Source: CAIWHR01 sp040007035 (GTDB lineage Bacteria; Pseudomonadota; Gammaproteobacteria; Burkholderiales; Casimicrobiaceae). Taken from it: 29,984 nucleotides of DNA. The translations under genes were made by a program, and so were the position numbers. The notes under the pieces are model-generated. The model ran no database searches. It had not been told where the DNA came from and saw only the letters and a program-made list of their open reading frames with translations. Of the stretch, positions 1 to 8,674 are shown piece by piece; position 1 is the first letter of the stretch; every line of letters begins with the position of its first letter. The DNA lies in contig JBDTVU010000031.1 in assembly GCA_040007035.1 (NCBI GenBank), forward strand, positions 1 through 29,984, given 5' to 3'.

Positions 1-1464
1 GCGCCGGCGGTGCCGGTCGGCGTTTCGCCCGAGGTGGCGAATGCCCTGTACGCGATCTACGCGCAATTCCTTGCCCGCACGGCCGCCACCGCGGCGACGG
101 CACCCGAACGTCCGGTGGAGGCGTCGCCGGCAGACGGCTTCAGCTTCCCGCAGCTCGATTCGATGATGGCGCTGGGAACGTCGTCGGCGCTGGTCGCGGC
201 GCTCGAGCGATGGCAGAGTTTCGAGTCGCACGTCGACGCCGCGTGGCAGCAGGCGCAGCCGGCCGGCCCGTCGATGCCGGCGCCGCCGCTGAACCGGATT
301 CCGCTGATCCGCGAGGCGGTCGCCGACACCATCGTGAATCCGACCGACCGGATCACGATGGACGTGATCGCGCTGCTGTTCGACTACATCTTCCGCGACC
401 CGTCGATCCCCGAATCACTGCGGACGACGTTCGCCCGGCTGCAGGTGCCGATCGCCAAGGCCGCGCTGCTCGACCGCTCGTTCTTCTCGAACAAGAAGCA
501 CCCGGCGCGCCGACTGCTCGACCATCTGGCCGCCGCGGCGATCGGCGCCGGCAACGACGACGCCTATCGCGGCTCGTTCGAGGCGATCGCGGCAAAGGTC
601 GTCGACGAGGTCGCCGAGCATTTCAGGATCGACGTCGACGTATTCGAAAGCGCCGACGCCAAGCTGCAGCCGTTCGTCGAATCCGAGCAGCAGCAGACGG
701 CGACCGCCCTCACCAGCGACGTCGCCGACGCGCTCGCCGCCGAGCAGCGCGAAGCGGACAGGTCCGCCGTCCGCGTGCTGTTGCGCGACAAGCTTGCCGG
801 GCTCGACCTGCCGTTCGAGGTGCGCAGCTTCACCGAGACGATCTGGGGCGATTACCTGACCACGGTGAGGATCGAGCACGGTGCGGGCAGCGAGGTCTGG
901 GCGTCTGCGCTGCACACGCTCGACGACCTGCTGTGGAGCATCACCGCCAAGGAGCGCACCGGGCACAAGGCCAAGCTGACCAGGATGATCCCGTCGCTGA
1001 TCCGCGCGCTGCGTGTCGGATGCACGACGCTGAAGGCGGGCGGCGAGCGCGTCCAGTCGTTCTTCGAAGCGCTCTACAAGCTGCACATCGCCGCGCTGCG
1101 ACCGGAGGCGCTCGACCCTGATTCGACCGCGGCCAACGACGTGACCGCCGGCCCACCGCTGCCGGTCGCCAACCTCCACGACTTCGTCAACGAGATGGTC
1201 GTCGGCACGTGGCTCGCCTTCCACCGCGACGACGGAACGGTCAACGCGCGGCTGTTCTGGATCAGCCCGCTGCGGACCAAGTACATCTTCACCAGCCGCG
1301 CCCGGGCGCGGGCATTCGCGTTCACGCCCGAGGAACTCGCGTACGAGATCGGCGCCGGCAAGGCGTCGCTCGTCGTCGAGCCGGTTCCGTTGTTCGACCG
1401 CGCGGTCAGCGCCGCGCTCGACACGCTGGCGGCGCAGAGGCCTCCGGCGGCCGCAGCCGCCTGA
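1..1464 (+). CDS. DUF1631 family protein, C-terminal part (cut by left edge)
   Basis: The frame is open from base 1 to a TGA at 1462-1464, so the N-terminus lies outside the window; 487 residues are visible. The sequence is mostly helical and hydrophilic, with no signal peptide or membrane segment in the visible part. The last ~90 residues form a small beta-rich unit, beginning near VVGTWLAFHRDDG and continuing through LFWISPLRTKYIFTSR, like the PilZ-like end of DUF1631 proteins. Family members are usually some 700-800 residues long, so about one third is probably missing. The biochemical function of DUF1631 is not established; a c-di-GMP-related role would be inference from the PilZ-like tail only, and the RxxxR signature of true PilZ domains is not evident. 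It may be transcribed separately from the next gene, because a promoter-like CATAAT lies between them. Confidence 0.85.
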   Translation, partial: APAVPVGVSPEVANALYAIYAQFLARTAATAATAPERPVEASPADGFSFPQLDSMMALGTSSALVAALERWQSFESHVDAAWQQAQPAGPSMPAPPLNRIPLIREAVADTIVNPTDRITMDVIALLFDYIFRDPSIPESLRTTFARLQVPIAKAALLDRSFFSNKKHPARRLLDHLAAAAIGAGNDDAYRGSFEAIAAKVVDEVAEHFRIDVDVFESADAKLQPFVESEQQQTATALTSDVADALAAEQREADRSAVRVLLRDKLAGLDLPFEVRSFTETIWGDYLTTVRIEHGAGSEVWASALHTLDDLLWSITAKERTGHKAKLTRMIPSLIRALRVGCTTLKAGGERVQSFFEALYKLHIAALRPEALDPDSTAANDVTAGPPLPVANLHDFVNEMVVGTWLAFHRDDGTVNARLFWISPLRTKYIFTSRARARAFAFTPEELAYEIGAGKASLVVEPVPLFDRAVSAALDTLAAQRPPAAAAA

Positions 1465-1518
1465 GCCCGCGTCCGTCGCTGCCGCTGCGGCCGCGCGCCA
1501 CCCGGCGCCGCGCACAAG

Positions 1519-1524
1519 CATAAT
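1519..1524 (+). promoter_or_regulatory. Possible -10 box (CATAAT) before the protease gene
   Basis: CATAAT lies 30 bases before the ATG at 1555, in a 90-base gap that is otherwise G/C. No convincing -35 hexamer is found at 16-18 bases upstream. The AT-rich hexamer in this background is the only evidence. Confidence 0.35.
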
Positions 1525-1554
1525 GGTGGGTTTTCGTCCCCTTCCGGAGTCCGC

Positions 1555-3411
1555 ATGCGCCGCACCGCCTTCCGCTTCGTCGTCCTCGCCGGGCTCGCGC
1601 TCGTCGCCACCGCGCCTTCCGCACAATCCGCCGACGGCGCCCGCGCGGATCCGCGGACGATCCTCGCGGCGGCGAAGTCGGCGAGCGGCGGCGAGGCCTG
1701 GGATGTACTGAAGACGCAGCACAGCAAGGTCACGCTGTCGACCAGCGGCCTGACCGGCACCGCCGAGCGCTGGGCCGACATGGCCGCCGGGCGCTCGCTG
1801 CTGCGCTACGAGCTCGGGCCAATTCGCGGCGCAGTCGGCTACGACGGCACCGTTGCGTGGTCGGAGGACGCCTCCGGGCTTTCGCGCGCAGAAACGGACG
1901 CCGGTCCGCGGGAACTGGCGGTCAACGCCGCCTACCGCGACCGCCTCGCCTTCTGGTATCCGGACCGCGGCGCCGCCGAGATGGAGTACCGCGGCGTCGC
2001 CGAGGACGACGGCGCCGAATTCGACGTCGTCCGCATCACGCCGGCCGGCGGGCGGCTGTTCGAGCTGTGGGTCAACCGCCAGACGCACCTGATCGAGCGG
2101 CTGCTGGAGCGCGACGCCCAGCAGACGCGGACCGAGCACTACATGGACTTCCGCGCCGTGCAGGGCGTGCAGATCCCGTTTCGCGTCCGCTCCACGCGCG
2201 GCGATCCGAAGTTCGACGAACTCGTCGTCGTCGACGCGCTGGAGTACAACCGGCAGCAGGACGGCATCGCTTTCGGCCTCCCCGCGCCGCCGCGGCCGGA
2301 CTTCGCGTTCCCGGCGGGCAAGTCGACGGTCGAGGTGCCGCTCGAGGTCCGCAACGGCCACCTGTTCATCCGTGTGACGCTGAACGGAAAGGGTCCGTAC
2401 CGGATGCTGCTCGACGCGGGCGGCGCCAACGTGCTGATGCCGAGCGTCGTCGCGGCGCTGCGCCTTTCGCCTGGCGGCGGTCCGTCCGCCACGGGCGGCG
2501 CCCAGCCGGACGTCGCGCTGACGACGGTCGACAAGATGGACGTCGGCGGCATCGTGTTGGACGGGCAGGCGTTCGCGACGCTCGACTTCGGTGCGCTGGT
2601 GCGGCGGGTCGAGGGACTGGACGACGTCGCCGGGCTCGTCGGCTTCGAGCTGTTAAAGCGCTTTCCGGTGACGCTCGACTACGCAAGGTCGCGCGCGATC
2701 TTCCACAACCCGGCGACGTTCCGGTACGCCGGCAACGGCACCCGGGTGCCGATCCGCTTCGACGGCCGGATTCCCGCGGTCGACGGCAGCGTCGACGGCG
2801 TCGACGGCACCTTCGACATCGACACCGGCAACCGCGGCTCGCTGACGCTGACGTCGGCATTCGTCCAGCGCAACGGCCTCGTCGCGAAGTACGGTGCGAC
2901 GCAGGACGTCATCTCCGGCGCGGGCGCAGGCGGCCACCTGCGCTCGCTGCTGGCGCGGGCGGGCGTGCTGAAGCTCGGCACGGTCGAGGTGGGGAAGCCG
3001 GTGACCGCGCTGTCGCGGCAGGCGCAGGAGGCGTACGCGAACCCCGACCTCGCCGGCAGCGTCGGTTACGGCGTGCTGCGCCAGTTCAGCGTCACGTTCG
3101 ACTACGCCAGCGAGGCGTTGTATTTCGAGCGCAACGCGAACTACGGCCAGCCCGACGTCCACGAGCGCGCGGGCATGTGGATCGAGCGCGGAGCGAAAGG
3201 GTACGAAGTCGTGGACGTCGTCGCCGGCGGCCCGGCGGCACGAGCGGGACTCAAGGCCGGCGATGTGATCGTCGCCGTCAACGGCAAGGCGCCGGCAGCG
3301 ATGCCGCTCGATCAGGTTCGCGCGGCGCTGAAGGCAGCACCGGGGACAAAGCTGTCGCTGAAATTCGCGTCCGGCAGCGTGAAGGTGATCACACTGCGCG
3401 ATCTCATCTGA
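1555..3411 (+). CDS. Secreted aspartyl-protease-like protein with PDZ domain
   Basis: 618 residues. A signal peptide is clear at residues 1-26 (positive start, then a run of V/L/A, ending near AQSA), so the protein is exported. Residues ~30-235 resemble the beta-rich LolA/outer-membrane lipoprotein-sorting fold. Two retropepsin-like half-sites follow: LLDAGGANVLMP with Asp287, and FDIDTGNRGS with Asp423. A PDZ domain occupies ~540-615 (GPAARAGLKAGDVIVAVNG). The order export signal, LolA-like, two aspartyl half-domains, PDZ fits the bacterial 'aspartyl protease family' proteins seen in Proteobacteria. The first site reads D-A-G instead of the usual D-T/S-G, so catalytic activity is uncertain. 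The ATG at 1555 is chosen because it begins the signal peptide and follows a GGAG. Substrates are unknown. Confidence 0.85.
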   Translation: MRRTAFRFVVLAGLALVATAPSAQSADGARADPRTILAAAKSASGGEAWDVLKTQHSKVTLSTSGLTGTAERWADMAAGRSLLRYELGPIRGAVGYDGTVAWSEDASGLSRAETDAGPRELAVNAAYRDRLAFWYPDRGAAEMEYRGVAEDDGAEFDVVRITPAGGRLFELWVNRQTHLIERLLERDAQQTRTEHYMDFRAVQGVQIPFRVRSTRGDPKFDELVVVDALEYNRQQDGIAFGLPAPPRPDFAFPAGKSTVEVPLEVRNGHLFIRVTLNGKGPYRMLLDAGGANVLMPSVVAALRLSPGGGPSATGGAQPDVALTTVDKMDVGGIVLDGQAFATLDFGALVRRVEGLDDVAGLVGFELLKRFPVTLDYARSRAIFHNPATFRYAGNGTRVPIRFDGRIPAVDGSVDGVDGTFDIDTGNRGSLTLTSAFVQRNGLVAKYGATQDVISGAGAGGHLRSLLARAGVLKLGTVEVGKPVTALSRQAQEAYANPDLAGSVGYGVLRQFSVTFDYASEALYFERNANYGQPDVHERAGMWIERGAKGYEVVDVVAGGPAARAGLKAGDVIVAVNGKAPAAMPLDQVRAALKAAPGTKLSLKFASGSVKVITLRDLI

Positions 3412-3517
3412 TGTCGTCGTCGGATTGCCGCGGCGCGAGATTGACGGCGGTGCTGCACGCGCCTGGCCTTTGCACCGGCCGGCCTGCCCGACTCGCCGCC
3501 CTGCGAGGAAAACGACG

Positions 3518-3771
3518 ATGACGGGGCCGTATCGAGCGCTTCCGCTGCTCGCGAGCCTGTGCACGGAGATCGACAACGCGTTCGTCGAGGAAGTCGGCCC
3601 GTTCGGGGGATGCTCTGCACCGAAGTGCTCAACCGCTGGCTCTCCACCGGCAACAAGCTGAAGACGTCGGTCCTCGAGCCGTACATCGAGATGCTGGCGA
3701 GCGAGATCGACGACCGGAAGCGGATGATCACGTTCGTCGCCAGGGCGCGCGGGATCGTCGGAGTCCGCTGA
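3518..3771 (+). pseudogene. Small helical protein, split by a one-base deletion
   Basis: A good ribosome site (GAGGAA, 7 bases before) introduces ATG at 3518. The frame runs MTGPYRALPLLASLCTEID... to about VEEVGPFG, then loses sense; the neighbouring (-1) frame continues with MLCTEVLNRWLSTGNK... to the TGA at 3769-3771. Joining both at the five-G run (about 3604-3608) restores a continuous ~84-residue protein. One missing G in this homopolymer explains it, by sequencing error or true mutation; a programmed -1 slip is a less likely alternative. The joined sequence (VGPFG, then a helix, then EMLASEIDDRKRMITF) faintly resembles short C-terminal helical domains with a 'GPI' motif found after some proteobacterial kinases; this is a weak resemblance. 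It precedes the heme sensor gene by 55 bases and is probably co-transcribed. Confidence 0.55.
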
Positions 3772-3826
3772 GCCACGCAGGCCGGCGGGAGCAAGCCGCC
3801 GGGCGGTGCCAACACGAGGGAGTGCC

Positions 3827-4758
3827 ATGCTGAACCAGCGATCGTTGACCGTGCAGTTCGCCGCCGTCTTCCTGCTCGCGCTGGCGTTGGTCGGCGCGGG
3901 GTTCTACCTCATCCTCGACCGGATCTACGTCAATCAGCTGAAGAGCCAGGCCGAGACCGTCGCCGAAAACGTCGACGCGTTCGGCTCGTGGGTCGCCCAA
4001 TACGGCCGGGTCTGGGTGCGCGACGACAACAAGAGCTACCTCGGCCACGTGAGCCTGCTGGAGCCGGACGAGCCGGCCGCCGGCGCCGCGTCGGCGAAGC
4101 TCACCCCGGTCGATTTCTACTCGAAGAATCCGGCGCTGGCGCAGCGCGAATACTCCGAGGTCGTCGAGCGCTCGCCGTCGCCGTCGAAGTTCCGGCTGAC
4201 CTCGCACAACGTGATGAACCCGAACAAAAAGCCCGACGGGTTCGAGGAAGGCGCGCTGCGGCAGATCCGCGACAACGACCTCAAGGAATACTGGGAGCTC
4301 ACGCCCGGCGGCTTCCGTTACGCGCGCACCGTCTACCAGAAGGCGTCGTGCATCGGCTGCCACGGTGACGCCGACAAGGCGCCCAACGACGTAAAGGTCC
4401 GTTACGGCACCACCAACGGCTTCGGCTTCCGCGAGGGCGACGTGGCGGGGATCATCAGGTCCGGCTGCCGGCGCGCTCGTTCTGGGCCGTCGCGCTCAAC
4501 GTCGTCGGCGTCTGGGACTTCGTGATGATCCTCGGCGCGTTCGTCATCGCGATGCTGTTCATCTTCTACGCGGTCGTGTCGCCGGTGAAGAAGCTGACCG
4601 CCGCCACGCAGCAGATCTCGGTGGGCAAGGATGCCGACCTCGGACTGGCCGACGTGCCGCCGAAGAGCGGCAACGAGCTGCACCAGCTGGCACTCGCCAC
4701 CGAGCGGCTGCGGGTCAGCATCAACATGGCGATCCAGCGGCTGACCGAGCGCGGCTGA
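3827..4758 (+). pseudogene. Tll0287-like (DUF3365) c-heme sensor with HAMP, frameshifted
   Basis: The ATG at 3827 follows GAGGGA and starts a membrane anchor (residues ~10-31, FAAVFLLALALVGAGFYLIL). The periplasmic part matches the Tll0287-like/DUF3365 heme domain: VDFYSKNPALAQREY, YWELTPGGFRYARTVY and a single c-type heme site CIGCH at residues 175-179. At about 4458 the frame breaks; the -1 frame continues from VRLPARSFWAVALN through a second membrane helix (MILGAFVIAMLFIFYAVV) into a HAMP-like segment ending at the TGA 4756-4758. Restoring one base (ATCAT-CAG[C]-GTC) yields one ~311-residue protein, so this is a single-base deletion. No output domain follows HAMP, as in many short relatives, so a partner would be needed for signalling. 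Whether the break is real or a sequencing error cannot be seen here. Confidence 0.8.
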
Positions 4759-4773
4759 CGACTGCAGCGCAGC

Positions 4774-4796
4774 CGCCGGGGCGCCAACCCCCGGCG
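4774..4796 (+). terminator. GC-rich hairpin after the heme-sensor gene
   Basis: Perfect 8-base arms CGCCGGGG (4774-4781) and CCCCGGCG (4789-4796) enclose a 7-base loop. It sits 15 bases after the stop codon and just before the rhlE promoter-like sequence. There is no T-run, so termination is inferred from position and stability. Confidence 0.45.
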
Positions 4797-4808
4797 CCCG
4801 GCACGTGA

Positions 4809-4814
4809 TATAAT
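4809..4814 (+). promoter_or_regulatory. Consensus -10 box (TATAAT) for rhlE, inside a small palindrome
   Basis: A perfect TATAAT stands in a G/C-rich gap, flanked by GTGAT and ATCAC, which make a small inverted repeat around it. A start site near 4821 would give rhlE a ~119-base leader. No good -35 hexamer is seen, as is usual for strong -10 sequences with extended contacts or activator help. Confidence 0.55.
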
Positions 4815-4939
4815 CACGCCACGCGGCAATTGTTCCAGTCCCCTGCCGCCGTCGATTTCGACGTTCCGCTACACCTCCGTTTGGCTGAGACTGGCGCTCT
4901 ACTTGGGGCGACCGGCCGAGCTTTTATCCGAAAGTCCTC

Positions 4940-6352
4940 ATGTCCTTTTCTTCGCTCGGCCTGTCCGACGCGCTCGTGCGCGCCGTCGCCGACCACGGCT
5001 ACACCCAACCCACGCCGATCCAGATGCAGGCGATTCCCGCCGTGATCAAAGGCGGCGACCTCCTCGCCGGCGCGCAGACCGGCACCGGCAAGACCGCCGG
5101 CTTCGTGCTGCCGATGCTGCAACGGCTGTCCACGCAACCGCCACTGCATCCGCCAAAGTCGTCGCGCAAGCCGATCCGCACGCTGATCCTGACCCCGACG
5201 CGCGAGCTGGCGGCGCAGGTCGAGGAGTCGGTACGAGTCTACGGCAAGTACCTGAAGGTGAGCTCGATGGTGATCTTCGGCGGCGTCGGCATCCACCCGC
5301 AGACGGCGCAGCTGAAGCGCGGCGTCGACGTCCTCGTCGCCACTCCGGGCCGGCTGCTCGACCACCAGGGCCAAGGCAACCTCGACCTGTCGCACGTCGA
5401 GATCCTCGTCCTCGACGAAGCCGACCGCATGCTCGACATGGGCTTCATCCGCGACATCAAGCGGATCCTCGCGCTGTTGCCGAAGAAGCGGCAGAACCTG
5501 CTGTTCTCGGCGACGTTCTCCGACGAGATCAAGGACCTCGCCGACAGCCTGCTCAATGCGCCGGCGATGATCGAGGTCGCACGCCGCAATTCGACCGTCG
5601 AGATCATCACCCAGAAGGTGCATCCGGTGGATCGCGACCGCAAGCGCGAGCTGCTGTCGCACCTCATCACGGAACGGCGCTGGTTCCAGGTGCTGGTGTT
5701 CACCCGCACCAAGCACGGCGCCAACAAGCTCGCCGAGCAGTTGAACCACGACGGCATCAGCGCGCTGGCGATCCACGGCAACAAGAGCCAGGGCGCGCGC
5801 ACCCGCGCACTGGCCGAATTCAAGGACGCGACGCTGCAGGTGCTGGTCGCGACCGACATCGCCGCCCGAGGGATCGACATCGACCAGTTGCCGCACGTCG
5901 TCAACTACGACCTGCCCAACGTGCCCGAGGATTACGTGCACCGGATCGGCCGCACCGGACGCGCCGGTGCGTCGGGCGAAGCAATTTCGCTGGTCTGCGT
6001 CGACGAGCACGCCTACCTGCGCGACATCGAGAAGTTGCTCATGCGGACATTGCCGCGCGAGGTCGTCGCCGGCTTCGAGCCCGACCCGCACGCGAAGGCA
6101 CAGCCGATCCTGCAGCGTCAGGGCCGACCGCAGTCGCAGGCTGGCGCCCATCGCCAGGCGCGCGGCGGTGCCGCGTCCGGATCCGGGCGCGGGTCCGGCG
6201 GCGGGCCGCGATCGCCGGCGGCGCCACGTGCCGAGGCGAAGCCCGGCGCTCGCACCGGGCACGCACCCACCGGTGGCAACACGCGGCGGGCGGCACCGAA
6301 GCCGTTTGGCACGTCGTCGGCGACACACCGCTTCGGCGGGCGCGGGCGCTGA
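4940..6352 (+). CDS. rhlE: DEAD-box ATP-dependent RNA helicase, RhlE type
   Basis: 470 residues. All helicase motifs are present in order: Q motif near residues 3-28 (FSSLGL...TQPTPIQ), motif I AQTGTGKT (45-52, Lys51), Ia PTRELAAQ, GG, TPGRLLD, motif II DEAD (159-162), motif III SAT (190-192), then in the second RecA domain LVFTRTKHG, TDIAARGIDID and HRIGRTGRAG. The last ~85 residues are a low-complexity basic tail rich in G, R, A, P and Q, typical of RhlE and thought to bind RNA. It unwinds short RNA duplexes in the cytoplasm, in ribosome assembly and mRNA turnover. The start is fixed by the Q motif position. The ~119-base leader suggests post-transcriptional control, as known for cold-responsive helicases. 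RhlE is preferred over SrmB/DbpA because of the motif wording and tail; the exact subfamily is less certain than the DEAD-box assignment. Confidence 0.95.
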   Translation: MSFSSLGLSDALVRAVADHGYTQPTPIQMQAIPAVIKGGDLLAGAQTGTGKTAGFVLPMLQRLSTQPPLHPPKSSRKPIRTLILTPTRELAAQVEESVRVYGKYLKVSSMVIFGGVGIHPQTAQLKRGVDVLVATPGRLLDHQGQGNLDLSHVEILVLDEADRMLDMGFIRDIKRILALLPKKRQNLLFSATFSDEIKDLADSLLNAPAMIEVARRNSTVEIITQKVHPVDRDRKRELLSHLITERRWFQVLVFTRTKHGANKLAEQLNHDGISALAIHGNKSQGARTRALAEFKDATLQVLVATDIAARGIDIDQLPHVVNYDLPNVPEDYVHRIGRTGRAGASGEAISLVCVDEHAYLRDIEKLLMRTLPREVVAGFEPDPHAKAQPILQRQGRPQSQAGAHRQARGGAASGSGRGSGGGPRSPAAPRAEAKPGARTGHAPTGGNTRRAAPKPFGTSSATHRFGGRGR

Positions 6353-6387
6353 CGTCCGTTCGCGCGGGTCCTCGCCCGGCACGACCG

Positions 6388-6393
6388 TAAAAT
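6388..6393 (+). promoter_or_regulatory. Possible -10 box (TAAAAT) for the MFS gene
   Basis: TAAAAT followed by GCG occurs 13-28 bases before the two candidate ATGs of the MFS gene; the same TAAAATGCG string precedes the secreted-protein gene at 21439. A start site near 6400 would make the ATG at 6406 almost leaderless and favours ATG 6421. Confidence 0.45.
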
Positions 6394-6405
6394 GCGATCC
6401 GCGGG

Positions 6406-7704
6406 ATGCGGCGCCGGACCATGGCTGCCGCACTCCGTCTTCCCGCGCCGAGCCGCCACTTGCCTTCGCCTTCCGATGCCGCCTCCGATTCGCTGCTGCG
6501 GCAGCGGTCGTTCGTGCTGTTCTGGTTTGCGCGCGTGGCCAACATCGTCGCGCAACAGATGCTGGCGGTTGCCGTCGGCTGGCAGGTCTACGAACTGACG
6601 GACAGCGCGCTCGACCTGGGTCTGGTCGGGCTTGCGCAGTTTCTTCCGTCGCTGGCGCTCGTGCTCGTCGTCGGCCACGTGGCCGACCGCTACGACCGGC
6701 GGCGGATCCTCCAGACCTGCCAGGCCGTGCTCGCGCTGGCGGCGATTGCGCTCGCGGTGCAGAGCGCGACGGGGCGCATCACCGAGCACGCGATCTTCGC
6801 GCTGATCGCGCTGGTCGGCGCGGCACGCGCGTTCCAGATGCCCGCGCAGCAGGCGCTGTTGCCCGGGCTGGTTTCACCGCCCGTGCTGTCGCGCGCGCTG
6901 GCAGCGAGCGCGTCGGCGACGCAGGCCGCGTTCATCGCCGGTCCGGCGCTGGGTGGCCTGGTGTACATCGCCGGCCCGGCCTATGCCTACGGGGGCGCGG
7001 CGGCATTGTTCGTCGTCGCCGCCGCGCTGATCGGCCTGATCCACGTGCGGCCCAAGCCCGCTCCACGCGAGCCCGCCACGCTCGCATCGGTGTTCGCGGG
7101 GATGGCGTTCATCCGCAGCCGTCCGGCGCTGCTCGGGGCGATCTCGCTCGATCTGTTCGCCGTGCTGCTGGGCGGCGCGACGGCGCTGCTGCCGATCTAC
7201 GCCCGCGACATCCTCGGCACCGGACCGTGGGGCCTCGGCCTGCTGCGGTCGTCCACCGCCGTCGGCGCGCTCGCGATGGCGGTCTGGCTCGCCCACCATC
7301 CGCTCAGCGGACGCGCCGGGCGCCGGATGTTCGCCGCCGTCGCCGTGTTCGGCGCCGCGACGGTCGTCTTCGGCCTGTCGCGATGGTTTCCGCTGTCGGC
7401 CGCCGCGCTGGCGGTGCTCGGCGCGGCCGACATGATCAGCGTCGTCATCCGGCAGACGCTGGTGCAGATCGGCACGCCCGACGCGATGCGCGGCCGCGTC
7501 AGCGCCGTCAACTCGGTGTTCATCGGCACATCGAACCAGTTGGGCGAGTTCGAGTCGGGCCTGACGGCGGCGTGGTTCGGCACCGTCGCGTCGGTCGTCG
7601 TAGGCGGCCTGGGCACGCTCGTCGTCGTGCTGCTCTGGATGCGCCTCTTCCCTTCGCTCGTCCGCGTCGACCGCCTCGACGCCGACCACCCGCCGCCGCG
7701 CTGA
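6406..7704 (+). CDS. MFS exporter of the EntS/MFS_3 type
   Basis: 432 residues (427 if the second ATG at 6421 is used; the promoter position favours 6421). The protein is almost wholly hydrophobic helices, consistent with 10-12 membrane segments. After a short soluble start, the first helix region contains FVLFWFARVANIVAQQM and WQVYELTDSALDLGLVGL, and the loop between helices 2 and 3 carries the MFS motif-A variant GHVADRYDRRRIL. This pattern belongs to the MFS_3/DUF894 group that includes enterobactin exporter EntS and many uncharacterised drug or siderophore exporters. No siderophore gene is nearby, so the substrate is unknown. It is followed 6 bases later by the AEC permease gene, so the two are probably translated from one message. 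Confidence 0.88.
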   Translation: MRRRTMAAALRLPAPSRHLPSPSDAASDSLLRQRSFVLFWFARVANIVAQQMLAVAVGWQVYELTDSALDLGLVGLAQFLPSLALVLVVGHVADRYDRRRILQTCQAVLALAAIALAVQSATGRITEHAIFALIALVGAARAFQMPAQQALLPGLVSPPVLSRALAASASATQAAFIAGPALGGLVYIAGPAYAYGGAAALFVVAAALIGLIHVRPKPAPREPATLASVFAGMAFIRSRPALLGAISLDLFAVLLGGATALLPIYARDILGTGPWGLGLLRSSTAVGALAMAVWLAHHPLSGRAGRRMFAAVAVFGAATVVFGLSRWFPLSAAALAVLGAADMISVVIRQTLVQIGTPDAMRGRVSAVNSVFIGTSNQLGEFESGLTAAWFGTVASVVVGGLGTLVVVLLWMRLFPSLVRVDRLDADHPPPR

Positions 7705-7710
7705 CCGCCG

Positions 7711-8658
7711 ATGCAGACCTTCCTGCACCTGTTGTCGCTGACGGCGCCGCTGTTCCTGCTGGTCGCCCTCGGCTACGGGCTCACGCGCGGATTCCGCTGG
7801 CCGAAGTCGGCTTCGGACGTGCTGACCCGATTCGTGTTTTCGGTCGCGATCCCGGCGTTCCTGTTCCGGCTGATGAGCGATTTCTCCCGGATGCCGCCGG
7901 TCGACCCGATGCTGCTCGTCGCCTACTTCGGCGGCTGCGTCGTCCTGTTCGCGATCGGGCGGCTGGTCTCGTCCGTGGTCTTCCGCCGCGACGGTGCCGC
8001 GCAGTCGGTGTTCGCCCTGGGCGGCGTTTTCTCCAACACCGTGCTGCTCGGCATTCCGGTGGCGAAGATCACGCTGGGCGAATCGTCGATCCCGGCCGTG
8101 TCGCTGGTCGTCGTGTTCAACGCGCTGCTGCTGTTCACGCTGGTCACCGTTTCCGTCGAATGGTCGCGCCAGGGCACGTGGTCGTGGTCGGGATTCGGCG
8201 ATACGGTGTGGGGCGTGGTGACGAACCCCGTCGTCGCCGGTCTCCTCGCCGGCACGGCATTCGGGTTCACCGGGCTCACGCTGCCCGCGGTGATCGACAG
8301 CACGCTCGGGCTTATCAGTCAGGCCGCGGTGCCGCTGTCGCTGATCGTGCTGGGGATGGGACTCGCCGAGTACGGCACCCGTGAAGGCTGGCGCGAAAGC
8401 GTGGCGATCACCGCGCTGAAGCTCGTCGGCCAACCGGCGATCGTCTGGCTGCTCGCGCGCGTGCTGGCGCTGCCGCCGCTCGAGACGCAGGCAATCGTGC
8501 TGCTCGCCGCGATGCCGGTCGGCGCCAACGTCTACCTGATGTCGCGCCAGTTCGGGACGATGGAGGGCCCGGTGGCCTCGAGCCTCGTGCTCTCGACGGC
8601 GATCGCCGCCGCGACGACGCCGCTGACGCTGGCGCTCGTCGCCGCGGTGCCCCTGTAG
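7711..8658 (+). CDS. AEC-family permease (auxin efflux carrier / malate permease fold)
   Basis: 315 residues with about ten hydrophobic helices and the AEC inverted-repeat layout: an N-terminal block (LTAPLFLLVALGYGLTRG, FVFSVAIPAFLFRLM) and a C-terminal block (NPVVAGLLAGTAFGFTG, AAVPLSLIVLGMGLAEYG, ALPPLETQAIVLLAAMP, GANVYLMSRQFG). The conserved 'P.N...L/PVGANVYLMA' type ending is clear. Bacterial members move malate, malonate or other organic acids across the inner membrane, but the substrate cannot be told from sequence. It lies 6 bases after the MFS gene and 16 bases before yaeQ, so all three are likely co-transcribed. Confidence 0.9.
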   Translation: MQTFLHLLSLTAPLFLLVALGYGLTRGFRWPKSASDVLTRFVFSVAIPAFLFRLMSDFSRMPPVDPMLLVAYFGGCVVLFAIGRLVSSVVFRRDGAAQSVFALGGVFSNTVLLGIPVAKITLGESSIPAVSLVVVFNALLLFTLVTVSVEWSRQGTWSWSGFGDTVWGVVTNPVVAGLLAGTAFGFTGLTLPAVIDSTLGLISQAAVPLSLIVLGMGLAEYGTREGWRESVAITALKLVGQPAIVWLLARVLALPPLETQAIVLLAAMPVGANVYLMSRQFGTMEGPVASSLVLSTAIAAATTPLTLALVAAVPL

Positions 8659-8674
8659 CCACGCACACGACGCC

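Noticed and set aside
4522..4758. Independent 78-residue HAMP protein
   Set aside because: Sense sequence extends upstream of this ATG (VRLPARSFW...) directly to the frame break, so it is the second half of the heme-sensor gene.
5967..8384. Plus-strand 805-codon frame over rhlE, MFS and AEC genes
   Set aside because: Composition is Arg/Ala/Gly/Pro shadow of the real frames; no domain can be read.
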